Source: Balneolaceae bacterium
GTDB lineage: Bacteria > Bacteroidota > Rhodothermia > Balneolales > Balneolaceae
Direction: 5' to 3'
DNA: 61,710 bases
NCBI GenBank assembly: GCA_017643365.1
Contig: JAEPNO010000010.1
Span: forward strand, 77,743-139,452
Shown here: positions 1 through 7,609 of the stretch, piece after piece
Numbering within the stretch: position 1 is the first letter of the stretch
How the letters are laid out: each line of letters opens with the position of its first letter
Translations under genes and position numbers: made by a program
Notes under the pieces: model-generated
Database searches by the model: none
What the model was told of the DNA's origin: nothing
Seen by the model: the letters and a program-made list of their open reading frames with translations, nothing else

Positions 1-191
1 AATCTCGCATGCGATCTCATAATGAGTTGGGTACAAAAGGGTGGACGATAAAATACCGCCCGTGGGAAATCGTATTTACGGAATCGTTTGCAAGCAAGTC
101 CGAAGCAATGAAAAGAGAGCGCGAGCTGAAAACCGCCAAAGGTCGAGAGTATGTTTGGGAGCAAGTAACTCTCAAGTATAATTTAATATAG
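1..191 (+). CDS. GIY-YIG nuclease domain protein, 5'-truncated by the window edge (copy A)
   Basis: This is the 3' part of a small GIY-YIG gene. It is identical to positions 414-604 except for one base (T at 32, C at 445), so the missing start lies about 70 bases left of the window. The visible part covers the arginine-bearing helix and the conserved glutamate region (KSEAMKRERELK). The family consists of single-domain nucleases of 80-100 residues related to the UvrC N-terminal domain. The cellular role of the stand-alone proteins is mostly unknown. The reading frame is intact to its TAA stop. Confidence 0.7.
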   Translation, partial: SRMRSHNELGTKGWTIKYRPWEIVFTESFASKSEAMKRERELKTAKGREYVWEQVTLKYNLI

Positions 192-281
192 TCGGGCTCT
201 TATCCGCCGGTTGGCGGACGCAGGTTCCGCAAAATAGATTCCTTAAGAAGAATCCTAACTATCATCCGACCATTGGCGGAC
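1..281 (+). repeat. Tandem GIY-YIG cassette, copy A (partial)
   Basis: Positions 1-281 match 414-694 with a single substitution, a tandem repeat with an offset of 413 bases. The non-coding tail after the stop codon holds a perfect palindrome TCCGCCGGTTGGCGGA (203-218) and a related bulged one, TCCGACCATTGGCGGA (266-281), sharing the 3' half TTGGCGGA. Between them GATTC and GAATC form a weaker hairpin. Identity stops exactly after the second palindrome, which suggests it marks the cassette border. Confidence 0.85.
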
Positions 282-296
282 CGCCACTACATTAAA

Positions 297-330
297 GGCG
301 TCGTTTTCTTCAGAAAGCGACGCCTTTTTT
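297..330 (+). terminator. Rho-independent terminator between cassettes A and B
   Basis: A strong hairpin: GGCGTCG pairs with CGACGCC, and an inner TTTCT pairs with AGAAA across a two-base loop, followed by six T. It ends any transcript entering from the left. The corresponding stretch is missing between copy B and the decayed copy, where the spacing shrinks from 413 to 378 bases. It was therefore either inserted once or deleted once. Confidence 0.8.
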
Positions 331-343
331 ATTTGGGGGAATC

Positions 344-604
344 ATGTTCAAAGTATACGCATTGTACTCACCGGGGTACCATAAAATATATATTGGCTTT
401 AGTTCAGATTTGGAATCTCGCATGCGATCTCATAATGAGTTGGGCACAAAAGGGTGGACGATAAAATACCGCCCGTGGGAAATCGTATTTACGGAATCGT
501 TTGCAAGCAAGTCCGAAGCAATGAAAAGAGAGCGCGAGCTGAAAACCGCCAAAGGTCGAGAGTATGTTTGGGAGCAAGTAACTCTCAAGTATAATTTAAT
601 ATAG
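344..604 (+). CDS. Small GIY-YIG nuclease domain protein (copy B, complete)
   Basis: An 86-residue single-domain protein. The N-terminus MFKVYALYSPGYHKIYIG fits the GIY-YIG core (VYALY then IYIG). It is followed by the SSDLESRMRSHN segment with the usual arginine and histidine, then the helix SEAMKRERELK with the metal-binding glutamate. The length matches stand-alone UvrC-N-like family members. The start ATG is preceded by GGGGGAATC, a good ribosome site. The gene sits between a terminator and a palindrome pair, and is flanked by a near-identical copy on the left and a dead copy on the right. It probably cuts or nicks DNA. The target and role are unknown, and mobility is inferred only from the tandem copies. 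Confidence 0.8.
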   Translation: MFKVYALYSPGYHKIYIGFSSDLESRMRSHNELGTKGWTIKYRPWEIVFTESFASKSEAMKRERELKTAKGREYVWEQVTLKYNLI

Positions 605-694
605 TCGGGCTCTTATCCGCCGGTTGGCGGACGCAGGTTCCGCAAAATAGATTCCTTAAGAAGAATCCTAACTATCATCCGACCATTGGCGGAC
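414..694 (+). repeat. Tandem GIY-YIG cassette, copy B (part shared with copy A)
   Basis: Counterpart of 1-281. The palindromes recur at 616-631 and 679-694. With only one difference in 281 bases, coding and non-coding parts alike, the duplication is recent or is kept uniform by gene conversion. Confidence 0.85.
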
Positions 695-721
695 AGCCAG
701 GCCTTTATATTTGGTGGAATC

Positions 722-947
722 ATGTTTAAAATAAACGCTCTGTATTAGCCGGTGTACCAAAAAAATTTATAGGCTTTTGTTCCGATCTAGAATCTCGTAA
801 TTGATCTTATAATGAATGGGGTACCAAGCGGAGGATGATAAAATACCGTCTTGTGAAATTGTATTTACGGAATCGTTTGTAACAAAAACTGAGGCTATAA
901 CACAATAGCGTGAACAGAAATAGGCAAGCAAATGGTAAATAGAATGA
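722..947 (+). pseudogene. Decayed GIY-YIG gene (copy C)
   Basis: The sequence aligns with copy B from its start codon (ATGTTTAAAATAAACGCTC against ATGTTCAAAGTATACGC) through the C-terminal helix, and the preceding bases TATTTGGTGGAATC also match. It has an early TAG stop at the eighth codon, a one-base deletion in the stretch matching YHKIYIG, and several later stops. Clear stretches of identity remain, such as TTTACGGAATCGTTTG. It is an old member of the same tandem family. It shows that the array has expanded more than once. Confidence 0.85.
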
Positions 948-1434
948 TTTCGGTTTCTGTTTACTGCAATTTTAAGATTTAAGAAAATAATCTTAAGTGT
1001 AGTATAATCAATGGTAAGGTTGTTGAAAATTTTTTGGCGATTAGATATTTTGCAATAAAAATTTTCTGAAACGTTAAATATCACACACAACCGGAATCAC
1101 AATTAATTACTCGGTTCAGTATAAGTGGTTTGTTAAATACTCTGATTTTACTCTTGATTGTTTCCTAAATATGGAATATCGAGCGGTTAATTTTTATCAG
1201 ATGATTGTTGGAATTGCAATTGCAACTTAATAAGTTGTAAGCCTAATCGTGTTTAATTTAAAAGGAAGGACAGATTTGATTGATAAAATATCTTCAAATA
1301 CGTTGTTCCCGTTACTTATTAAACATTGAACATTTCAATTGTACTTAACTATTGAGTCAATTAAATTCATCTAATACTATTTAAGGTGGGAGTGATTCCA
1401 TCTGAAAACAAAAACCAAACATAAGAGGTCATCT
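948..1434. other. AT-rich intergenic region upstream of the SusC gene
   Basis: About 490 bases with no convincing gene on either strand. The open frame on the minus strand at 767-1090 runs through copy C and has no family features. The region must hold the promoter and leader of the susC-susD operon. Apart from the inverted repeat at 1220-1240 and an AGAGG ribosome site just before the ATG at 1435, no clear promoter box was identified. Confidence 0.6.
1220..1240. promoter_or_regulatory. Inverted repeat upstream of susC, possible operator or leader hairpin
   Basis: Nine-base arms TTGCAACTT and AAGTTGTAA with one G-T pair around a three-base AAT loop, 195 bases before the SusC start. No T-run follows, so it is not a terminator. 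An operator for a regulator of the uptake locus or an RNA leader structure are both possible. Confidence 0.35.
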
Positions 1435-4400
1435 ATGTTCAAAAAGCTACTAACATTGTTAGTTTTTGCCTTATTGTCTGGTAGTCTGTACGCACAAGTA
1501 TCCATTTCGGGTACTGTTACAGATGCTGAGACAGGGGAGACTCTTCCTGGTGTAAATATCCTGATCACAGAGTTGCAGAGAGGTGCAGCTACTGATGTTG
1601 ATGGAGATTACACTGTGAATAACGTTCCCGCGGGCACATATACAGTAAGAGCCACATTCGTTGGTTATCAAACTTTCACAGCGACTCTCCAAGTTGGCAA
1701 TCAAAATGTAGACTTCGACATTTCACTCGAAGCCGATGTATTCGGCCTAGACGATGTTGTTGTAACTGCTTTTGGTATTCAACGCGAGCGTCGGGCACTT
1801 GGCTACGGTGTTGCTGAAGTTTCTGCTGAAACTATCGAAAACAGAAGCGATCCTAACATCGCTCGTTCACTTTCAGGATCACTACCTGGTGTAGATATTA
1901 CATCATCTGGTGGATTAACCGGTTCTGGAACAGACATCGTAATTCGTGGTCTTACATCAATTTCAGGATCAAACCAACCATTATGGATCGTAGACGGCGT
2001 TCGTTTCGACGGCGGTTCTAACGAAACCAGTGGTGCATTTGAAGGTGGTGGTAGTCAAATTACTCCCAACCGTTTCCTTGATTTAGATCCTAATAACATT
2101 TCAGACATTACTGTACTTAAAGGATTAAGTGCGACTGTACTTTACGGTGAGCAAGGTCGTAATGGTGTTATCATCGTTACTACTAAATCAGGTTCTTTTG
2201 CCGCTGATGGCGATGCTCCTGCAGGTTTCTCTGTAACAGTTGATCAGTCTATCTACGCTACTGAAATTTCTTCTCGTCCTGACTACCAAGATACTTATGG
2301 TGGTGGTTTCGATCAGAACTTCGGTTGGTTCTTTAGTAACTGGGGACCTCGTTTTGATACTGACAACCCATCATTGTTTGGTTCAGATTATATCGGAACT
2401 GATGCTGACGGTACAATTCTTATCGAGCATCCATTACTTCAAAATGCTACTCAAGCTGAAGCATTCCCTGAATTAGTAGGTGTTGGTTACCGTTACGAAG
2501 CGAAACCAGATCCGCTAGATGCTTTCTTCCGAACAGGTATCGCATCTAACACTAGTTTAAATATCTCTGGTGGTACTAACGACATTAGAGTTAATGTAAA
2601 TTACTCTCACAGTGGAGAGGAAGGTTTCACACCGAATAACGACTTAACTCGTGATGCATTCTCTATTGGTGCTAATTACAAAATTAGCGAGCGTTTTAGT
2701 GCACAAACTACATTTAACTTCAGTTTAACTGATTTGAATACTCCTCCTAGTTCTGCCGGTGGTGGATCAGGTCCAGCAACAGGAGGTGGTACTCCGGGTA
2801 TATTCGGTTATGTAATGTTTACCCCTCGTTCTATCGATTTAGGTGGTATTCCTTACATCAACCCAGTAACTGGTGGTTCAGCTTACTATCGTTCTGGTAA
2901 TGATATTCCGAATCCACGTTGGATTGCAGAAAAAACTGGTTATAATAACCTTACCGATCGTTACTACGGTAAAACTGAATTGAATTTCAAAGCTGCTGAT
3001 GGTATCAATCTTGTTTACCGTCTAGGTTATGATAGCTACAATGAAGCTCAGGAATACTTCCAGGATGCTGGTGGTGTTGAACCTGCTGCTTTCATTAACG
3101 GTTATTACCAAACATCTAATCAACGAAGAGTAAGCTGGGATCATAACGTAAATGCGTTAATGTCATTCCAGGTAACTGATGATGTATCTGTTGATGCGAC
3201 TTTAGGTGCTCAGTACGTGACTGACAAGTATGAGCGTGATGGACTTGAAAGTGTTGAAATGATTGTAACTGGTTTCTTCAACCACAGAAACTTCCTAAAC
3301 ACTAGTGCTACAAACTCTCTAGGTGGTGGTTTCCAGACTCTTGTAGAGACTGAAAATGCCGGTGTATTCGCTGAAGCAACTATTGGTTTCCAGGATTTCA
3401 TCTACGTAAATGTTGCTGGTCGTAACGATTGGTTCTCTACGTTAGAAGCCGACAACCGTTCAATCTTCTATCCATCTGCAAGTGTTTCTTACGTATTATC
3501 TGATCACTTGGATATTACTTCTGATGCATTGACTTACTTAAAGATCTTTGCAGGTGTTGGTAGTTCAGCTGGTCAGCCAAGTGCTTACTCAACAAGAAGT
3601 ACTCTTGGTACTAATGCACGTGCATTTGCTTATAACGATGGATCTGTTGTTACAACGAACTTCACGTCTGACTTCCTAGGTAACCCAGACTTGAAGCCTG
3701 AGCTTCACACTGAGTACGAAGGTGGTGTTGACATTCGTTTCTTCAACGATCGTGTTGGTTTAAGTGCTTCTGCGTATGCAAGAACTACTACCGATCTTAT
3801 TACTAGAGCTGATCTTGATCCTGCAACAGGATTTACTTCAACTCTTACTAACATTGGTGAAGTACAAAACCAAGGTTTAGAATTAACATTAAACGCTACT
3901 CCTCTTCAGTCTGACCTACGTTGGGATATTCAAGCGAACTTCTTTACAAACAGTAGTGAAGTAACTGAATTAGGTGCTGGTCTTTCTCGTATCCAAATTG
4001 GTGATGGATTCAGTACTCGTGGAAACTTTGCGATTAAAGGCGAGCCTTATGGTGTAATGTTAGGTTCTAAAATTGAGCGTGTAACCGAAGATCTAAAGAG
4101 CAGTGATCCGAATTTTGCAGATGTAGCTGTTGGAACTCCTATTGTAGGTTCAACTGGTAACTATATCACGCAGAACGACATCGGAATTATTGGTGATCCA
4201 AATCCAGATTGGGATCTTTCAGTTAACAACACATTCCGTTACAAAGGTGCTTCTTTATCATTCCAGGTTGATTATCAACAAGGTGGAGACATGTTCTCTG
4301 TATGGATTAGTACACTTATGGCTCGTGGTTTAACTACCGATACCGATCGTGTTGATAGAAACAACACATTTGTATTGCCTGGTGTTAACGAATCTGGTGC

Positions 4401-4734
4401 TACCAACACTGTACAGATCTCACCAAGTGGTGTGTTCTTCAGTAACTTTGGTTTTGGTGCGGATGAACTACGTGTATATGATATGACTCATATTCGTTTA
4501 GCGAATGTTGCTCTTTCATACGATCTACCAACAACCTTGTTAGGTAATACTCCATTTAAGCAAATCACTTTATCTGTTACAGGTGATAACCTTTGGATGT
4601 ATGCTTTCAATGTACCTGAAGGTAGTGGATTCGATCCGAATGTTAACTCAATCGGTGGTAACTCACGTGGATTTGACTACTTAACTGGTCCTGCAGCTCG
4701 CAGATTCGGTGGTAGCTTAAGATTCCGATTCTAA
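1435..4734 (+). CDS. SusC/RagA-family TonB-dependent outer-membrane transporter
   Basis: A 1099-residue protein with signal peptide MFKKLLTLLVFALLSGSLYAQ. A CarboxypepD_reg-like domain (about residues 23-105: ISGTVTDAETGETLPGVN) is followed by a TonB plug domain (about 110-240, with DIVIRGLTSISGSNQPLWIVDG). The rest is a long beta-barrel ending in GGSLRFRF with the C-terminal phenylalanine typical of outer-membrane barrels. SusC proteins form the channel under a SusD lid and import oligosaccharides, peptides or other large nutrients using TonB energy. The cognate SusD follows at 4761. Codon choice (CGT, GGT, GTT, GCT) is strongly biased, suggesting very high expression. No glycoside hydrolase or regulator is adjacent, so the substrate cannot be read from context. 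Confidence 0.95.
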   Translation: MFKKLLTLLVFALLSGSLYAQVSISGTVTDAETGETLPGVNILITELQRGAATDVDGDYTVNNVPAGTYTVRATFVGYQTFTATLQVGNQNVDFDISLEADVFGLDDVVVTAFGIQRERRALGYGVAEVSAETIENRSDPNIARSLSGSLPGVDITSSGGLTGSGTDIVIRGLTSISGSNQPLWIVDGVRFDGGSNETSGAFEGGGSQITPNRFLDLDPNNISDITVLKGLSATVLYGEQGRNGVIIVTTKSGSFAADGDAPAGFSVTVDQSIYATEISSRPDYQDTYGGGFDQNFGWFFSNWGPRFDTDNPSLFGSDYIGTDADGTILIEHPLLQNATQAEAFPELVGVGYRYEAKPDPLDAFFRTGIASNTSLNISGGTNDIRVNVNYSHSGEEGFTPNNDLTRDAFSIGANYKISERFSAQTTFNFSLTDLNTPPSSAGGGSGPATGGGTPGIFGYVMFTPRSIDLGGIPYINPVTGGSAYYRSGNDIPNPRWIAEKTGYNNLTDRYYGKTELNFKAADGINLVYRLGYDSYNEAQEYFQDAGGVEPAAFINGYYQTSNQRRVSWDHNVNALMSFQVTDDVSVDATLGAQYVTDKYERDGLESVEMIVTGFFNHRNFLNTSATNSLGGGFQTLVETENAGVFAEATIGFQDFIYVNVAGRNDWFSTLEADNRSIFYPSASVSYVLSDHLDITSDALTYLKIFAGVGSSAGQPSAYSTRSTLGTNARAFAYNDGSVVTTNFTSDFLGNPDLKPELHTEYEGGVDIRFFNDRVGLSASAYARTTTDLITRADLDPATGFTSTLTNIGEVQNQGLELTLNATPLQSDLRWDIQANFFTNSSEVTELGAGLSRIQIGDGFSTRGNFAIKGEPYGVMLGSKIERVTEDLKSSDPNFADVAVGTPIVGSTGNYITQNDIGIIGDPNPDWDLSVNNTFRYKGASLSFQVDYQQGGDMFSVWISTLMARGLTTDTDRVDRNNTFVLPGVNESGATNTVQISPSGVFFSNFGFGADELRVYDMTHIRLANVALSYDLPTTLLGNTPFKQITLSVTGDNLWMYAFNVPEGSGFDPNVNSIGGNSRGFDYLTGPAARRFGGSLRFRF

Positions 4735-4760
4735 TCCAGACATTGAAAAATATTATTGAT

Positions 4761-6425
4761 ATGAAATTTAGAAATAGTTTATTCGTACTCGCATCATTAC
4801 TACTGTTTACAGTACAATGCGAGATTATCGGTGACGATAAGTTAGAAAGTCCGAATTCTCTACCTCCTTCGGCGGTAGATCCGGATTTCTTGTTGAACCA
4901 AATTCAAATTGAAGCTCGCTCGGTTTACCGTGCTGCCGCTTCAATTGGTGGAGAAATGACCCGTATGACCTATATGTTCGGTGACACGTATGCTAACGCA
5001 TTCTCACCTAACTCTTTTAACGGTATTTACGGAAATGCATATAACGATCAGTTCAAAGATACTGACAACCTTTTACCTATCGCTGAAGAGCGTGGATTTA
5101 CTATTCACGCAGGTATGGCGAAAATCTTAAAAGGTTACTCTTTACTAGTATTAGTTGATATGTTTGGTGATATGCCTTACTCAGAAGCATTAGATGCGAC
5201 AAACTTCAATCCATCTTTGGATAGTGGCGAGTCAATCTATGCAGAAGCTATTGCACTACTAGATGCAGGTATAGCTGATATCGACGCTGGTATTGATGCT
5301 GGTGCTCCAATTCCTGATAATGACTTCTATTACGGTGACGAAAGCACTGCTAATCAGTTGGCATACTGGAAAAGAGCTGCAAACACCTTCAAATTAAAGG
5401 CTTACCTAAATACAGGGAATAACGCAGGTGCAACTGCACTTGTTGCAGATGCAGCCAACTCATTAATTATTGATGAAGATCAAGACTTTGACTTCAAATA
5501 TACTTTAAATGAAGTTGATCCTGATTCTCGTCATCCTGAGTATTCTGGTAACTATGTAGACAATACTGGAGCCGGTGATTATATGGCGGTTAGTTTCATG
5601 AATATGTTACTAAACGACAAAGATGACATGGATCCACGTATGCGTTATTACTTCTATCGTCAGACAACTTCTGATACAGATGACATTAACGAAAATACTT
5701 GTATTGCTTCATTTCCTCCTCCACATTTCGATGCAGACGATCCATACTGTCTGTTAGGTGATGGATGGTGGGGTCGTGATCATTTGATTGATGACGGTAT
5801 TCCACCAGATGGAGAATTAAGAACTACTTGGGGTGTATACCCTGTAGGTGGACTATTTGATGGTTCTACCGGTGGTTCTGCTGACCGTGGTGACGGACTA
5901 GGTGGAGCAGGTTTCGAGCCTATCATGCTCTCTTTCTACACTCAGTTTATGATTGCTGAAGTTGAATTAACCATGAATAACGATCCTGTTGCGGCTAAAA
6001 CTGCACTTGATGCTGCTATGCAAGGTTCTTTCGACAAAGTAGCTGATTTCGGTGAAGATTTAGCGGATGCAACTCCTTTTGCGATTACAGCTGATGATGT
6101 AACTGATTACATCGCTGCTGTTACTACTCGCTGGGATGCTGCAAATAATAGCAACAAACTTCGCCAAATTATCCGTGAGTACTACTTCGCAGTATTCCCT
6201 AACGGTTATGAAGCTTACAACGCAATGCGTAGAACAGGATTCCCTGACAGAGATGATAACCTACAGCCTGCTCGTTCACCAAACCCAGGCAACTGGTATC
6301 GTTCAGTTCTCTATCCAGCTAACATGACTGAGAGAAATGACAATGTTGATCAAAAATCTAACAATGACATCCTACAAGGTCCTTTCTGGGATCCTGACAA
6401 AGGAAGTACAAAGTTTAATTTCTAA
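4761..6425 (+). CDS. SusD/RagB-family nutrient-binding outer-membrane lipoprotein
   Basis: A 554-residue lipoprotein. The frame is open from a TTG at 4743, but the ATG at 4761 gives a clean signal, MKFRNSLFVLASLLLFTVQC, with the lipidated cysteine at 20, so that start is chosen. SusD/RagB features include the helical SusD-like N-terminal part (LLNQIQIEARSVYRAAASIG), the KILKGYSLLVLVDMFGDMPY segment, and the C-terminal RREYYFAVFPNGYEAYNAMR-like block followed by NLQPARSPNPGNW. It forms the surface lid of the SusC transporter encoded 26 bases upstream. Codon bias is as strong as in susC, consistent with one highly expressed operon. Confidence 0.93.
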   Translation: MKFRNSLFVLASLLLFTVQCEIIGDDKLESPNSLPPSAVDPDFLLNQIQIEARSVYRAAASIGGEMTRMTYMFGDTYANAFSPNSFNGIYGNAYNDQFKDTDNLLPIAEERGFTIHAGMAKILKGYSLLVLVDMFGDMPYSEALDATNFNPSLDSGESIYAEAIALLDAGIADIDAGIDAGAPIPDNDFYYGDESTANQLAYWKRAANTFKLKAYLNTGNNAGATALVADAANSLIIDEDQDFDFKYTLNEVDPDSRHPEYSGNYVDNTGAGDYMAVSFMNMLLNDKDDMDPRMRYYFYRQTTSDTDDINENTCIASFPPPHFDADDPYCLLGDGWWGRDHLIDDGIPPDGELRTTWGVYPVGGLFDGSTGGSADRGDGLGGAGFEPIMLSFYTQFMIAEVELTMNNDPVAAKTALDAAMQGSFDKVADFGEDLADATPFAITADDVTDYIAAVTTRWDAANNSNKLRQIIREYYFAVFPNGYEAYNAMRRTGFPDRDDNLQPARSPNPGNWYRSVLYPANMTERNDNVDQKSNNDILQGPFWDPDKGSTKFNF

Positions 6426-6441
6426 AATCAGGATAATCGAA

Positions 6442-7452
6442 ATGAGAAAATTAAAGTATATAATCGCATCAATGTTGGTAGTTACCACATTGATACAATG
6501 TGATGCTCTTGTTGGTGATCCTGAGCTTCCAATCCCTCTGGATGAAACTCTGGCAAATACAGGAGCATTCTTAAGAGTGCTATCTGTTGAGTCATCAGGG
6601 TTTGACGTAGCTGACCTATCAGCTGCGGCTTACACATTCACTGGCGAACTTCAGGATGTTAACAACGGTGCTGATGTAGAGCGCGTAGATTTCTACGTTG
6701 CATTTAGACCAGCTGATCGTTCTAATCCCGGAGTAGATGAACCATCTAGCCCGGTAAAAACGTACACTTCAGATCAATTCACAACTCGTGAAGCTTCTGG
6801 TCTGCCAAGTGCATCTTTTAGTGTTACCCTTAACGAGATTCTTTCTTACCTAAACTTATCAGTTAATGATTTGGCTTTAGGTGATAATTTTGAAATTCGT
6901 TGGGTTGTAGTTACCAAAGATGGAACTACTTACACTAATACTGAAGCTAGCCCTGCTGTTACAGGTGGATTCTATCAGTCTCCATACTTCGCACGTGCAG
7001 GTGTAGTACAAAGTATTCCTGAGAATATCTTTGTAGGTGAGTATACATTCACTCAGTTAAATAATGGTGCTACTTTTAACCCATTATTTGGTGCTACTTT
7101 TGTTGGCGATATGCAAGTTAATCCTTCAAATGCGTTAAATGGCCGTGTTATCAATAGCGTGGCTTATTTACCACAGTTTGGTGGTTTTAACTTCGACATG
7201 CCATTTACATTCTTCAGATTTCAGGACTTCCAAGCTTTTACTGCGGCTGACAACTGGGTTTCATTCCCAGGCGTTGTTAACCCGTCGGTAGGTTGTGGTA
7301 TTGGTCTTGTGTTTGATAATGTGCCAGATCCAGCAAAATCATCTTTTGATGTTGATGATGATAGTCAATTTACATTTACTATTATTGACAACGCAAATAG
7401 CGATTGTGGTGGAGCTCCTGCAGAAGTTCAGTTCACTGCTACTAAGAACTAA
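6442..7452 (+). CDS. Lipoprotein of unknown function, third gene of the SusCD operon
   Basis: A 336-residue protein. The frame extends back to 6337 inside susD, but the ATG at 6442 gives the lipoprotein signal MRKLKYIIASMLVVTTLIQC and is preceded by a GGATAATCGAA spacer, so it is chosen. After the signal comes a region rich in beta strands with one or two immunoglobulin-like folds (DVERVDFYVAFRPADRS, DNFEIRWVVVTKDG) and a C-terminal half with a possible disulfide pair (GCGIG and DCGG). It lies 16 bases after susD and before a strong terminator, so it belongs to the same transcript. It probably sits on the cell surface and helps bind the transported substrate, as SusE/SusF-type lipoproteins do. 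No sequence identity to those families is claimed. Confidence 0.8.
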   Translation: MRKLKYIIASMLVVTTLIQCDALVGDPELPIPLDETLANTGAFLRVLSVESSGFDVADLSAAAYTFTGELQDVNNGADVERVDFYVAFRPADRSNPGVDEPSSPVKTYTSDQFTTREASGLPSASFSVTLNEILSYLNLSVNDLALGDNFEIRWVVVTKDGTTYTNTEASPAVTGGFYQSPYFARAGVVQSIPENIFVGEYTFTQLNNGATFNPLFGATFVGDMQVNPSNALNGRVINSVAYLPQFGGFNFDMPFTFFRFQDFQAFTAADNWVSFPGVVNPSVGCGIGLVFDNVPDPAKSSFDVDDDSQFTFTIIDNANSDCGGAPAEVQFTATKN

Positions 7453-7473
7453 TACGTACTTAGTAAACATTTT

Positions 7474-7507
7474 AAAAGCCTGTACACATTGTGTACAGGC
7501 TTTTTTT
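7474..7507 (+). terminator. Rho-independent terminator of the SusCD operon
   Basis: A perfect hairpin, AAAAGCCTGTACAC paired with GTGTACAGGCTTTT around ATT, followed by a T-run. It lies 21 bases after the lipoprotein stop codon and separates the operon from the second SusD gene. Confidence 0.92.
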
Positions 7508-7609
7508 ATGCAGTTAAATTCTTAGTATAATTGAGAGGTATGAGGCAATAAATAACAATTACCTGGGTTTAAAGATATAATAGGGCATCAAATTAAATAG
7601 ACTAAAATT

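Noticed and set aside
273-464. 63-codon open frame on the plus strand
   Set aside because: It overlaps the terminator and copy B in another frame and has no family features.
767-1090. 107-codon open frame on the minus strand
   Set aside because: It runs antisense through the decayed GIY-YIG copy into an AT-rich spacer. Composition is low-complexity and no ribosome site is evident.
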